A DNA stretch of 64,000 nt from CAWEQW01 sp963811365 (GTDB lineage: Bacteria > Actinomycetota > Actinomycetes > Propionibacteriales > Nocardioidaceae). Shown here one piece after another: positions 9,601-17,967 of the stretch (within the stretch, counting starts at the first letter, position 1; each line of letters begins with the position of its first letter). The position numbers were made by a program, and so were the translations under genes. The notes beneath the pieces were generated by a model. The model was not told the origin of the DNA. It saw only the letters and a program-made list of their open reading frames with translations, and did no database searches. The DNA is taken from NCBI GenBank assembly GCA_963811365.1, contig CAWEQW010000009.1, positions 124,001 through 188,000 of the forward strand, written 5' to 3'.

Positions 9601-10063
9601 GGACCGTCAGGGGCGGCAGCACCGCCGCCAGCACCAGGGCCGGCAGGTAGCGGGTCAGGTAGGGGTCGACCGACGCGACGCCGCGGGTGGTGAGCAGGGC
9701 CAGCTCGCCGCTGCGCCGGTGGGACAGCACCTGGCCGCCCGGCGCGAGCGCCGCGCCGAGGACGCGCCGCCGCAGCGTCGTCGTCACGACCGTGGAGGCG
9801 CTCGCCGAGCACAGGTCGACGGCCCACCCGGCCAGGCTGCGCACCACGGTCGCGGCCGCCAGCAGGGTGGCGGGGGCGCCGAGGGAGCCGGCGCCTCCGG
9901 GCAGCCAGGGCAGCCCGTGGAACAGCGAGGTGACCAGGGCCGACACGGCGAACGCCTGGGTGATCACCGCCCCCGCCGAGACGACGCTGGCCACCACCGC
10001 GCCGGCCAGGGGAGCCCTGGCCGGCGCGAGGTGGGGAAGCAGCCGGGGGTCCAACGGCCTCAC
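6605..10063 (-). CDS. cydDC: Fused ABC exporter CydDC (cytochrome bd assembly)
   Basis: 1152 residues, a fusion of CydD and CydC, each with six membrane helices followed by an ATPase domain. CydDC exports reduced thiols such as glutathione or cysteine in enterobacteria and is needed to assemble cytochrome bd. The first half has Walker A GPSGCGKSTLLAALTGD and signature LSAGQRARLALAR. The second has GPSGCGKSTLAAVLLRF and VSGGERARIGLARS. Both have Walker B followed by DEPTAHLD. A Pro/Ala-rich linker joins the halves. The GTG start at 10063 overlaps the cydB stop (GTGA), which shows coupling and excludes starts further upstream. Fused CydDC is usual in actinobacteria. Confidence 0.93.
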   Translation of the reverse strand: MRPLDPRLLPHLAPARAPLAGAVVASVVSAGAVITQAFAVSALVTSLFHGLPWLPGGAGSLGAPATLLAAATVVRSLAGWAVDLCSASASTVVTTTLRRRVLGAALAPGGQVLSHRRSGELALLTTRGVASVDPYLTRYLPALVLAAVLPPLTVLVIATQDPLSALVVLATLPLVPVFAILVGMATRDRADSQWRVLAALSGHFVDVMQGLPTLVAHRRATHQAASIRGITDRYRQATNETLKLAFASSGVLELVATLSVALVAVEVGLRLASSSLGLGTALVVLLLAPEAYWPLRRVGAEFHAAAEGTATFEAATTLLDSVPARGAGAAAEPRGPVELGAGIDLVDLTVGYPDRPEPVLRGLTAHIPGRGLTAVTGPSGCGKSTLLAALTGDLPLQAGSVRVGPTALDEVPPELWQSSLAWVPQRPWIMAATVRDNVLLGRPGAADAQVWAALERVSLAHLVATLPGGLDEPVDEDGASLSAGQRARLALARTVVAERPLVLLDEPTAHLDELTEKVIADTLLWLSERSAVVVVAHRPRIAALADHVVELPALPVPATRRPGPQAASPTEPSRVAADPRPPVAPVAAPATKPSATTAAAPWRRWDPSPRARLALAALLGALAAAAGVALTATAGWLIARAAEHPPVLTLMVAIVAVRTFGLARPALRYAERLVSHDVALRLLAERRASVYDMLVPLVPGRLGPQRGDVLASVVDDVDALVDTYLRVRSPLATSLIVSAMAVGFSALVLPAAGLVALLVLAVGGAAAYGLSRAGVTRAERGYVTSRAALSAAVVQTLQGARDLVLWQAAERALDRVDAAGAAVCRAATGSARAVATGRALAVLVSGLGVVAMARVGEAGLAHGTLSRPMLALLVLLPLALLEVVAPLADAGALSVRTRAADDRLARLASLEPAVRDPARPLSRPTDATVALEAVGAGWGADPAFTDVTVTLGPGARVGVVGPSGCGKSTLAAVLLRFLDPALGVHRLGGVDARDLRLDDVRQVTGLVDDDPHIFSSTLAENLRLARPEAEDAALEAALRAAQLGPWLDGLPDGLHTRVGDGYAHVSGGERARIGLARSLLADQPVLVLDEPTAHLDSGTARAVTEDLLAASSGRTLVWITHGSIGLDQMDRVLDLGASPAPVLPAAEAGLGS

Positions 10064-11094
10064 GGTGCGGCGTCCACCTTCAGCTCGGCGAGCAGGACGT
10101 CCTTCGGGATGTGCTTGACCGCGATGCGCTTGCGGAACACCCAGTACGTCCACGCCTGGTAGACGAGCACGACCGGGGTGAAGATCACCGCCACCCAGGT
10201 CATCACCGTCAGCGTGTAGTGCGTCGCCGAGGCGTTGGTCGTGGTGAGCGAGTACGCCGCGTCCAGCGACGACGGCATCACGTCGGGGAACAGGGCGGTG
10301 AACATCCCCGCGACCGCCAGCGCAAGGCACACGAAGGTGCCGATGAACGCCCAGCCCTCGCGAGCGGTGTACGCCGCCAGGATGCCGCCGACGAGCGCCA
10401 GCGCCGCGAGCACGAACAGCACGGCCGACCAGCCGGTCCCGGTGATGACCTGCGTCCAGACCAGGAAGAGCACCGCGACCACGGCGGCGCCGAGCCCCAG
10501 GTTGACGCCGAGCCGGCGGGCCCGGACGCGGATGTCGCCGTCGGTCTTCAGAGCGACGAAGATCGCGCCGTGGGTCAGGAAGAGCATCATCGTGGTCACT
10601 CCCCCGAGCAGGGCGTACGGGTTGAGCAGGTTGAAGAACCCGCCGACGTACTCCATGTTCCGGTCGATCGGGACGCCGCGCAGGATGTTCGCGAACGCCA
10701 CCCCCCAGAGGATCGCGGGGACGACCGAGCCGATGAAGATCACGGTGTCCCAGCGCGAGCGCCATACCGCGTCGTCCCGCTTGGCGCGGTACTCGAACGC
10801 CACGCCGCGGATGATGAGCGCGACCAGGATCAGCAGCAGCGGCAGGTAGAAGCCGCTGAACAGGGTCGCGTACCAGTTGGGGAACGCCGCGAAGGTGGCG
10901 CCGCCCGCGACGAGCACCCAGACCTCGTTGCCGTCCCACACCGGGCCGATGGTGTTGATCATGACCCGGCGCTCGGTGTCGTCCTTGGCGAGGAAGGGCA
11001 GCAGCATGCCCACGCCGAAGTCGAAGCCCTCGAGGCAGAAGTAGCCGATCCACAGGACCGTGATCAGCGCGAACCAGACGGTGGTGAGTTCCAT
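10060..11094 (-). CDS. cydB: Cytochrome bd ubiquinol oxidase subunit II (CydB)
   Basis: 344 residues with eight or nine hydrophobic segments, as expected for subunit II of the bd oxidase. Characteristic sequence includes FCLEGFDFGVGMLLPFL near residue 20 and GPVWDGNEVWVLVAGGATF around 50-70. Subunit II pairs with CydA to reduce oxygen to water at low oxygen without pumping protons. The ATG start lies 13 bases after the cydA stop. The stop overlaps the cydDC GTG, so cydA, cydB and cydDC form one operon. Confidence 0.96.
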   Translation of the reverse strand: MELTTVWFALITVLWIGYFCLEGFDFGVGMLLPFLAKDDTERRVMINTIGPVWDGNEVWVLVAGGATFAAFPNWYATLFSGFYLPLLLILVALIIRGVAFEYRAKRDDAVWRSRWDTVIFIGSVVPAILWGVAFANILRGVPIDRNMEYVGGFFNLLNPYALLGGVTTMMLFLTHGAIFVALKTDGDIRVRARRLGVNLGLGAAVVAVLFLVWTQVITGTGWSAVLFVLAALALVGGILAAYTAREGWAFIGTFVCLALAVAGMFTALFPDVMPSSLDAAYSLTTTNASATHYTLTVMTWVAVIFTPVVLVYQAWTYWVFRKRIAVKHIPKDVLLAELKVDAAP

Positions 11095-11107
11095 GTCCCT
11101 GCTCCTG

Positions 11108-12553
11108 TCAGTACGCGACGGTCAGCGGCTCGTCGGACTGCTCGCCAAGGCTCGGTGTCGGGGGCTCGACGAACGGGTCCGCACCGCGCTTGATGTAGGT
11201 GAGCATGAGGCTGATCTCGATGACCGCGAGGATCGCGTAGACCAGCGTGAAGGTGATGACCGAGGTGAGCACCTGGGCGGTGGTCACGCTGGGCGAGACG
11301 CCGTTCGCGGTCGTCATGAGGCCGAAGACCACCCACGGCTGGCGACCCATCTCGGTGAAGATCCAGCCGAAGGAGTTGGCCGCGATCGGCAGCAGGGGAA
11401 GCAGCGCCGCCACCCACATCCAGCCCCTCTTCGGCCGCACCTTCGCCCCCTTGCGGGTGACCCACAGGACGATCGCGGCGAAGGCGGCGGCCAGCAGGCC
11501 GAGCCCGATCATGATCCGGAACGACCAGTAGGTCACCGGGATCACCGGGGTGTAGCTGCCGGGGTCGTAGTACTTCGCCCCGGGGTCCTGCCCGTACTTC
11601 GCCTGGTACTGCGCGCGCAGCTGGTTGATGCCCTGCACCCGGCCGTCGAACGAGCCGGTGGCGAGGAAGGACAGCAGGCCCGGCACCTTGATCGCGAACC
11701 TCTCCTGGTCGCCGTTGAGCGAGCCGACGGTGAAGATCGAGAACGCGGCCGGCTTCTCGGTGTCGTACAGCGCCTCGGCGGCGGCCATCTTCATCGGCTG
11801 GACCTGGGTCATGATCTTGCCCTGGTAGTCGCCGGTCACCGCCACGCCGAGGCCGGCAACGAGCGCGACCACCGCGCCGGCCCGCACCGCCTTGAAGTAC
11901 ATCGGACGGTCCCTGTCGGGGGTGGCTCGCCGGATGTAGAGGTAGAACGCCACGCCGAGCACGAAGGCCCCGGCGGTCATGTAGCAGGCCGTCAGCGTGT
12001 GCGGGAAGGTGGCCAGCTGCACCTTGTTGCTGAGCAGGGCCCAGAAGTCGGTCAGCTCGGCCCGGCCGCTGCGCGGGTTGTAGCGGTAGCCGACCGGGTG
12101 CTGCATGAACGAGTTGGCCGCCAGGATGAAGTACGCCGACAGCACGGTGCCGATGTGCACCATCCAGATGCAGGTGGCGTGCAGCTTGCGCGGCAGCTTG
12201 TCCCAGCCGAAGATCCACAGGCCGAGGAAGGTGGACTCCAGGAAGAACGCGAGCAGCCCCTCGATCGCCAGCGGCGCACCGAAGATGTCGCCCACGAAGC
12301 GCGAGTAGTCGCTCCAGTTCATGCCGAACTGGAACTCCTGCACGATGCCGGTGACCACGCCGATCGCGAAGTTGATCAAGAAGAGCTTGCCGAAGAACTT
12401 GGTCAGGCGCAGGTACTCGTCCTTGCGGGTGCGGACCCATGCCGTCTCGAAGCCCGCCACGATGGCCGACAGGCCGATGGTGACGGGCACGAAGAGGAAG
12501 TGGTAGACGGTGGTGATCCCGAACTGCCACCGCGCGATCTCGAGTGCGTCCAC
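11108..12553 (-). CDS. cydA: Cytochrome bd ubiquinol oxidase subunit I (CydA)
   Basis: 481 residues. This is the heme-bearing quinol-oxidising subunit. The N-terminal heme histidine is in TTVYHFLFVP (about residue 18), and the conserved acidic pair lies in PLAIEGLLAFFLESTF. The segment NSFMQHPVGY and the late GRQPWVVFGLMTT are family signatures. The periplasmic Q-loop is of the short type, without the long C-terminal insert of E. coli. The GTG at 12553 has a strong AGGAGG eight bases upstream. It is the first gene of a leftward operon that reads away from a BlaI-type repressor gene. Confidence 0.96.
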   Translation of the reverse strand: MDALEIARWQFGITTVYHFLFVPVTIGLSAIVAGFETAWVRTRKDEYLRLTKFFGKLFLINFAIGVVTGIVQEFQFGMNWSDYSRFVGDIFGAPLAIEGLLAFFLESTFLGLWIFGWDKLPRKLHATCIWMVHIGTVLSAYFILAANSFMQHPVGYRYNPRSGRAELTDFWALLSNKVQLATFPHTLTACYMTAGAFVLGVAFYLYIRRATPDRDRPMYFKAVRAGAVVALVAGLGVAVTGDYQGKIMTQVQPMKMAAAEALYDTEKPAAFSIFTVGSLNGDQERFAIKVPGLLSFLATGSFDGRVQGINQLRAQYQAKYGQDPGAKYYDPGSYTPVIPVTYWSFRIMIGLGLLAAAFAAIVLWVTRKGAKVRPKRGWMWVAALLPLLPIAANSFGWIFTEMGRQPWVVFGLMTTANGVSPSVTTAQVLTSVITFTLVYAILAVIEISLMLTYIKRGADPFVEPPTPSLGEQSDEPLTVAY

Positions 12554-12591
12554 GGGGGTTTCCTCCTGGTGCGACGTGTCGTGAGAGGTCC

Positions 12592-12627
12592 TACTACAAC
12601 GCGTCGTAGATACTACAATTTGTAGTA
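12592..12627. promoter_or_regulatory. Two dyad operators for a BlaI/CopY-type repressor between cydA and its divergent regulator
   Basis: 12611-12627 is an inverted repeat with perfect eight-base arms: TACTACAA, one central base, TTGTAGTA. This is the operator pattern of BlaI/MecI/CopY repressors (ACTACA/TGTAGT half-sites). A second, weaker dyad lies at 12592-12610, with TACTACAA on the left, a CGCG centre and TCGTAG on the right. The perfect site is 20 bases before the -10 (TAGACT, 12647-12652) of the rightward repressor gene. It also overlaps likely promoter sequence of the leftward cydA operon (TAGTAT on the reverse strand). Binding would be expected to repress both directions. Confidence 0.75.
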
Positions 12628-12659
12628 CACGGCGGGATAGGGTCTTTAGACTCACCGGC

Positions 12660-13037
12660 ATGGCCCGAACGTCACGCACCGGTGAGCTGGAACGCGCGGT
12701 GCTCGAGCAGCTCTGGGCGGTCGAGCCGGGGCACTGGTCCACGGTGCGCGAGGTGCACGACGCGCTGGCCCGGCAGCGCGACATCGCGTACACGACGGTG
12801 ATGACGGTGATGAGCCGGCTGTCCAAGAAGGATCTGGTCCGCCAGCAGCGCGACGGACGCGCCTACCGCTACCAGGCGGCCGCGTCACCCGGTGCCCTCG
12901 TCGCCGAGCGGGTCCAGGAGGTCCTCGAGGAGTTCCCCGGCGACCGGCGCGGTGCCTTCCGGGCGCTGGTCGCGGACCTGTCACCGGCCGACCTGGCGCT
13001 GTTGCGCGAGGTGCTCGCCGAACAGCCGCCCGGGTAG
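12660..13037 (+). CDS. BlaI/MecI/CopY-family transcriptional repressor
   Basis: 125 residues, the normal size for this family. The N-terminal winged helix carries LERAVLEQLWAVEPGHWSTV and the recognition-helix region IAYTTVMTVMSRLSKKDLV (about residues 40-60). The C-terminal half is the helical dimerisation tail. Relatives respond to beta-lactams or copper, or in M. tuberculosis control blaC and ATP synthase genes. Here the divergent position over cydA and the dyads between the genes suggest it controls cytochrome bd and itself. The ATG is seven bases after TAGACT, so the transcript is probably leaderless. No BlaR1/MecR1 sensor protease is encoded nearby, so the signal is unknown. Confidence 0.88.
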   Translation: MARTSRTGELERAVLEQLWAVEPGHWSTVREVHDALARQRDIAYTTVMTVMSRLSKKDLVRQQRDGRAYRYQAAASPGALVAERVQEVLEEFPGDRRGAFRALVADLSPADLALLREVLAEQPPG

Positions 13038-13110
13038 CCCGTCCGGACGCCGTCACCGGTCCGCCGCCGAGGGTCGGCGTGTGAGGCGTGTGACGGGTGG
13101 GACATTCGCC

Positions 13111-13116
13111 TACGGT
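13111..13116 (+). promoter_or_regulatory. ftsK -10 element (TACGGT), leaderless layout
   Basis: TACGGT lies seven bases before the ATG at 13124, the spacing of a leaderless actinobacterial transcript. It selects this ATG over an in-frame GTG at 13097 that is upstream of the hexamer and could not be in the mRNA. Confidence 0.55.
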
Positions 13117-13123
13117 GGTCACC

Positions 13124-15679
13124 ATGGCGACCCGTACGTCTTCCCCACCGGCGTCGCGGAGCAGGAACAGCTCCAAGACCCGGTCGTCCGGCAGCCAGAC
13201 CCGCTCGGCCTCCTCGTCGTCGCGACGCTCCTCGAGATCCTCGAAGAAGCGACCGGCGCCTCGGGCGGTCCGGAACGGGCCTGGCCCCATCGCGCGACTG
13301 TTCGCTGCCCTCGGCCGGGCGGTGAGCGCGGTGTGGCTCGGCACCGCGCACGTGCTCGGCGGGGTGGTCCGCAAGGTCGGGCGCACCGCTTCCGAGCTCG
13401 AGCCGGAGCATCGGCGAGACGGGGTCGGGCTGTGCCTGGTCGGGCTCGCGGTCGTCGTCGCGGCGGCAGTCTGGTGGCAGCTGCCCGGCGGGGTGAGCGC
13501 GTTCGTCCGCACGGTCGTCAACGGCTCGGTGGGCCTGGTGGGCTGGTTCGTCCCGCTGCTGCTGGTCATCGTCGCGGTGCGCACGCTGCGCGACCCGGAG
13601 AGCACCGGACCCGCAGGTCGCCAGGTGGTCGGCTGGGCGGCGCTGCTGTTCGGCGTGCTCGGCCTGGTGCACATCGCCAACGGCATGCCGCAGCCGCACG
13701 CCGGCAACGCCGAGGACCTTCAGCACGCAGGGGGCGCCATCGGCTTCGTGGTCGCCTCGCTCTTCCTCGACCTGCTGCGCAGCACCGCCGTCGTGATCCT
13801 GCTGCTCGTGCTCCTGGCCATGTTCGGCGTGCTGGTGATCACCGCGACCCCGCTGCACGAGCTGCCGGCCCGGGTCCGTGAGCTCGTCGACGCGCTGACC
13901 GGGCATCACCCGGCCCCGGAGACGGAGGCCGCGCCCGACGACGACACCGCGCCGATCCGTCGTGCCCGGTCCAGCCGGCGCAGGGTCGGCGCCCTGCACC
14001 ACGACGACGACGAGGAGCGCGGCGACAAGCCGTACGACAGCCCGGTGCTCGAGGGCCGTGAGCTGGGTCGCCGCGGGCGCAAGGCGGCTCCGGTCGAGGC
14101 CGTGGAGGGCACCTCGGACGCCACGGCCGACCCGGGGGAGCGGCACGACATCGAGGCGCCGCCGCACAGCCCGCTGCCGGCCCGGGTCGAGCAGCTCGCG
14201 CTGTCCGGCGACATCACCTACGCGCTTCCGGGCAACGACATGCTGAAGCCGGGCAGCGTGCACAAGCCGCGCTCGAAGGCCTCCGACGACGTGGTCGCCC
14301 GGCTCACCGAGGTGCTCGAGCAGTTCGACATCGACGCCCAGGTCACCGGCTACACCCGCGGCCCGACGGTCACCCGCTACGAGGTGGAGCTCGGTCCGGC
14401 CGTCAAGGTGGAGAAGGTCACCGCGCTCGGCAAGAACATCGCCTACTCGGTCGCCTCCGCCGACGTGCGGATCCTGTCACCGATTCCCGGCAAGTCCGCG
14501 ATCGGCATCGAGATCCCCAACAGCGACAAGGAGATCGTCTCCCTCGGGGACGTCCTGCGGTCGGGCAACGCCCGCAACGACCACCACCCGATGATCGTCG
14601 GGCTCGGCAAGGACGTGGAAGGCGGCTTCGTCGTCGCGAACATGGCGAAGATGCCGCACCTCCTGGTCGCGGGCGCCACCGGCTCCGGCAAGTCGTCGTT
14701 CGTGAACTCGATGATCACCTCGCTGCTGATGCGCTCCACCCCCGACGAGGTTCGGATGATCCTCGTGGACCCCAAGCGGGTGGAGCTCAACGTCTACGAG
14801 GGCGTCCCGCACCTCATCACGCCGATCATCACCAGCCCCAAGAAGGCCGCCGAGGCCCTTCAGTGGGTGGTCCGCGAGATGGACATGCGCTACGACGACC
14901 TGGCGGCCTTCGGCTTCCGGCACATCGACGACTTCAACAAGGCGGTCCGTGCGGGCAAGGTCCAGGTGCCTGCGGGCAGCGAGCGCGTGCTGGCGCCGTA
15001 CCCGTACCTGACCGTGGTCGTGGACGAGCTCGCGGACCTCATGATGGTGGCGCCGCGCGACGTCGAGGACGCGGTGGTCCGGATCACCCAGCTGGCCCGA
15101 GCGGCCGGCATCCACCTGATCCTGGCCACCCAGCGTCCGTCGGTGGACGTGGTCACCGGCCTGATCAAGGCCAACGTGCCGTCGCGGCTAGCGTTCGCGA
15201 CCTCCTCGCTCGCCGACTCGCGGGTCATCCTCGACCAGCCGGGGGCCGAGAAGCTCGTCGGTCAAGGTGACGGGCTGTTCCTGCCGATGGGGGCGAGCAA
15301 GCCGGTCCGGGTGCAGGGGTCGTGGGTGACCGAGGCCGAGATCCACAAGGTGGTCCAGCACTGCAAGGACCAGCTCGCGCCCACCTACCGCGAGGACGTG
15401 ACCGCTCCGGCGGCGTCCAAGCGGGACCTCGACGACGATATCGGCGACGACCTGGACCTGGTCGTGCAGGCCGTCGAGCTGGTGGTCTCCACGCAGTTCG
15501 GCTCCACGTCGATGCTGCAGCGCAAGCTCCGGGTCGGCTTCGCCAAGGCGGGCCGACTGATGGACATCCTGGAGAGCCGCGGTGTGGTCGGGCCCAGTGA
15601 GGGCTCGAAGGCGCGTGACGTGCTCATCAAGCCCGACGATCTCGACGCCGTCATCGCGACCCTGCAGGGGGAACAGTGA
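13124..15679 (+). CDS. ftsK: DNA translocase FtsK/SpoIIIE
   Basis: 851 residues. FtsK pumps chromosomal DNA across the closing septum and recruits dimer resolution. The N-terminus is basic and Ser-rich, followed by about four membrane helices (residues 100-250), an Asp/Arg-rich linker, and the RecA-like motor. Walker A is GATGSGKSSF (about residue 518). MILVDPKRVEL and VVVDELADLMMVAPRDVEDA give the Walker B region. The last 70 residues form the gamma winged helix that reads KOPS orientation sequences (STSMLQRKLRVGFAKAGRLM). The stop overlaps the next gene's GTG by four bases. Confidence 0.95.
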   Translation: MATRTSSPPASRSRNSSKTRSSGSQTRSASSSSRRSSRSSKKRPAPRAVRNGPGPIARLFAALGRAVSAVWLGTAHVLGGVVRKVGRTASELEPEHRRDGVGLCLVGLAVVVAAAVWWQLPGGVSAFVRTVVNGSVGLVGWFVPLLLVIVAVRTLRDPESTGPAGRQVVGWAALLFGVLGLVHIANGMPQPHAGNAEDLQHAGGAIGFVVASLFLDLLRSTAVVILLLVLLAMFGVLVITATPLHELPARVRELVDALTGHHPAPETEAAPDDDTAPIRRARSSRRRVGALHHDDDEERGDKPYDSPVLEGRELGRRGRKAAPVEAVEGTSDATADPGERHDIEAPPHSPLPARVEQLALSGDITYALPGNDMLKPGSVHKPRSKASDDVVARLTEVLEQFDIDAQVTGYTRGPTVTRYEVELGPAVKVEKVTALGKNIAYSVASADVRILSPIPGKSAIGIEIPNSDKEIVSLGDVLRSGNARNDHHPMIVGLGKDVEGGFVVANMAKMPHLLVAGATGSGKSSFVNSMITSLLMRSTPDEVRMILVDPKRVELNVYEGVPHLITPIITSPKKAAEALQWVVREMDMRYDDLAAFGFRHIDDFNKAVRAGKVQVPAGSERVLAPYPYLTVVVDELADLMMVAPRDVEDAVVRITQLARAAGIHLILATQRPSVDVVTGLIKANVPSRLAFATSSLADSRVILDQPGAEKLVGQGDGLFLPMGASKPVRVQGSWVTEAEIHKVVQHCKDQLAPTYREDVTAPAASKRDLDDDIGDDLDLVVQAVELVVSTQFGSTSMLQRKLRVGFAKAGRLMDILESRGVVGPSEGSKARDVLIKPDDLDAVIATLQGEQ

Positions 15680-16581
15680 GCGCCCAGTCCACCGAGCACC
15701 ACGCCGACCGCGACGGCCGCCGGGAGCCGCTGCGCAGCGTCTCCGCCGACGCCGACCGCCCCGACCGTGAGGGCGACGGCCAGACCGTCGTGGCCGGTAC
15801 GCCGGTCGTGGTCCGGCGCAACGCCGGCCTGTCCGCCCTGATCGGGGCGGGTGCCTCCGCCATCGCGATCGCCTACCTCTGGCGAGGCTCGCAGAGCGGG
15901 CTGACGCTCGACTGGGCGCTGTGCGCGGTGATGGCGCTCATCGCCGCCTACTACCTGTCCACTCTGCTGGACTCGCGGACCCCGCTGCTGGTGGCCGACG
16001 ACCTCGGCGTGCGGATCCGGCTCGGCAGCCAGTGGCGCGGGCTGCCCTGGGAGGCGGTCGACCAGGTCGTGGTGGAGCCGCGTCGCGGTCCGTTCCGCGA
16101 CGGCCGGCTGGTGTTCTCCCCGCACAGCCTCGGCCGGGCCCTCGACGGCCTCGACGGCCGGGCCCGCAGGCAGGCGCGCCTCAACCAGAAGCTGTACGGC
16201 GCCGCGCTCGCCGTACCGCTCGGCCTGACCACCCGGGTCTCGGTGGACGGCGCGGAGGCGCTCGAGGAGGGCATCGCCGCGCTCGCACACGGCCGCGCCG
16301 ACGTCGTCGTCCTGCAGCCGGAGCCGCAGCCGGGCACTGCTCGAGCCGCGGCGACCGCCGAGTCCGGACGCACAGCCGGCGACGAGCCGGGCGCCGACCC
16401 CGCGGCGGACGTCGGGGTGCAGCCCGCCGTGGCGGCAGCCGCTCCGGCGCCGCGCCGTCCGCGGTGGCACCTTCGGTGGGCCGGCTCCCCGGTGCAGGGG
16501 GAGGGCCGCGAGGAGGCCGCCGAGGAGGTTGTCGCCGACGCCGACCCGGCCGGTGACCCGGCTGGTGACCCCGGCCGGTGA
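15676..16581 (+). CDS. Membrane protein, probably the 5' part of a frameshifted RodZ-like gene
   Basis: 301 residues as read. After a charged N-terminus there are two membrane helices (about residues 50-68 and 75-92), then a soluble domain that resembles a membrane-anchored PH-like fold, then an Ala/Glu/Asp-rich tail with repeated AGDP units. It starts GTG, overlapping the ftsK stop (GTGA). The stop lies inside a repeated stretch where a run of four C at about 16568-16571 seems one base too long. Removing one C continues the AGDP repeat straight into the next reading frame. The two halves are therefore probably one gene, 15676-17899. Confidence 0.6.
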   Translation: MSAQSTEHHADRDGRREPLRSVSADADRPDREGDGQTVVAGTPVVVRRNAGLSALIGAGASAIAIAYLWRGSQSGLTLDWALCAVMALIAAYYLSTLLDSRTPLLVADDLGVRIRLGSQWRGLPWEAVDQVVVEPRRGPFRDGRLVFSPHSLGRALDGLDGRARRQARLNQKLYGAALAVPLGLTTRVSVDGAEALEEGIAALAHGRADVVVLQPEPQPGTARAAATAESGRTAGDEPGADPAADVGVQPAVAAAAPAPRRPRWHLRWAGSPVQGEGREEAAEEVVADADPAGDPAGDPGR

Positions 16582-17899
16582 CCCGGCCGGTGACGTGGCC
16601 GAGGGCGAGGACCACTCGTTCGTCAGCCTGCCCGATCTGTCGGACGAGCCGCCCGACCTGCCCGAGGAGCCGACCGACCTTCCCGGTGACCTGACCGGTC
16701 GGCCGGCTCCACGGCGTAGCCCGCTGGGCGGTATCGCGACGATCGTCTCCCGGGTCGCCAAGGGCCGCACCCGTGACGTGGACGCTCCGGCGGCGCCGGC
16801 CGGGGAGCAGCCCGCCGCCGAGGTCGCCGACGACCAGGGGCTCGCGGAGTCGGACGGGGAGGAGCAGGCGGTCGCGCTCGACGAGCCGGTGATCCCCCCG
16901 CTGCCGGCGCTGGACCGCGACGTCGCCGCGATGCGGGCCGTCCGCCCGGCGCTGCGCGCCGACGTGACCCGGCAGCAGCCGGCGACGCTGCTCGCCCCGG
17001 CCACCCGGACCGAGGAGCTCCCCGAGGGCCGGGAGCTGCGCCGCCCCGGCAGCGTGGACCTCGTCGTGCAGCCGCTTCCCGCCGGCCGGGTCCGGCCGAT
17101 CGCCCAGCTCGGCGACGCGGTCGAGCCGTTGGTCATCGACGACTTCGTGACCGAGCCGGCCTACGACCCGGTGATCGGGCCGGAGCTGGCAGCCGCCCGC
17201 ACCCGGGTCGGTCTGAGCGTCGACGAGCTCGCGGACCGCACCCGGATCCGGCCGCACGTCATCGAGTCCATCGAGGTCGACGACTTCGGGCCGTGTGGCG
17301 GGGACTTCTACGCTCGAGGCCACCTCCGCACCCTGGCCAGGGTGCTGGGCCAGGACCCGGGGCCGCTGCTGGCGCAGTTCGAGGAGCGGTACGCCACGGC
17401 GCCGGTCAACGCACGGAAGGTGTTCGAGGCCGAGCTCGCGACCGGGATGACCGGCAGCATGCGGAGCACGGTGGGCGGTCCGAACTGGGGACTGCTGGTG
17501 GCCGTGGTGCTGTGCCTGGTGCTCGTCTGGGGAGTCGTCCGCATCCTCGCCACCCAGCCGGTCGAGCAGCTCACCCCGGCGCCCACCCTGAACGGCTCCG
17601 CCGGCGTCGGCCACACCGGGGAGCATCCGGCGCCCGCACCCGCGGTCGCCGCGCCGCTGCACCTCGCGGTGGTCGGCACCGGGGCCGGGACCCAGGTCGT
17701 GGTCCGGGACGGCTCCGGGAAGGTGGTGTATGCCGGCACGCTCGTGGGTGGCGTGCGCAAGCCTCTCGTGGCCACGCCCCCGGTGCGGGTGCACGCCTCG
17801 GACGCCGGCGCGGTCTCGGTCAGCGTGGCCGGCCAGGACCGCGGTCCAGTGGGGGCTGCAGGGCGGCCGGGCACCCGGACGATCCACGGGCAGGGCTGA
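16529..17899 (+). CDS. RodZ-like helix-turn-helix membrane protein, probably the 3' part of the preceding gene
   Basis: 456 residues as read. The N-terminal 200 residues are acidic and Pro-rich. An HTH_25 (RodZ-type) helix-turn-helix follows, with LAAARTRVGLSVDELADRTR and IRPHVIESIEVDDF (about residues 215-245) and the family continuation GDFYARGHLRTLARVLG. One membrane helix (WGLLVAVVLCLVLVWGVVRI) leads to an external C-terminal domain of about 100 residues like DUF4115. RodZ proteins link MreB-type cytoskeleton to wall synthesis, although the actinobacterial versions are poorly studied. A RodZ-like gene between ftsK and rimO is usual. The in-frame starts near 16529 and 16562 look accidental, given the likely frameshift at about 16570. 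Confidence 0.7.
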   Translation: MSPTPTRPVTRLVTPAGDPAGDVAEGEDHSFVSLPDLSDEPPDLPEEPTDLPGDLTGRPAPRRSPLGGIATIVSRVAKGRTRDVDAPAAPAGEQPAAEVADDQGLAESDGEEQAVALDEPVIPPLPALDRDVAAMRAVRPALRADVTRQQPATLLAPATRTEELPEGRELRRPGSVDLVVQPLPAGRVRPIAQLGDAVEPLVIDDFVTEPAYDPVIGPELAAARTRVGLSVDELADRTRIRPHVIESIEVDDFGPCGGDFYARGHLRTLARVLGQDPGPLLAQFEERYATAPVNARKVFEAELATGMTGSMRSTVGGPNWGLLVAVVLCLVLVWGVVRILATQPVEQLTPAPTLNGSAGVGHTGEHPAPAPAVAAPLHLAVVGTGAGTQVVVRDGSGKVVYAGTLVGGVRKPLVATPPVRVHASDAGAVSVSVAGQDRGPVGAAGRPGTRTIHGQG

Positions 17900-17967
17900 G
17901 CGAGGCTGCGGCCGGGGACGGCTGATTGGCCTCGGCAGCCGTCGGGCCGTCATACTCGACCACGGTC

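Noticed and set aside
6489..10162. Very long open frames opposite to or out of phase with cydDC
   Set aside because: High GC content makes antisense frames long. Their translations are Arg/Gly/His-rich without motifs, while the cydDC frame has two full ABC ATPases.
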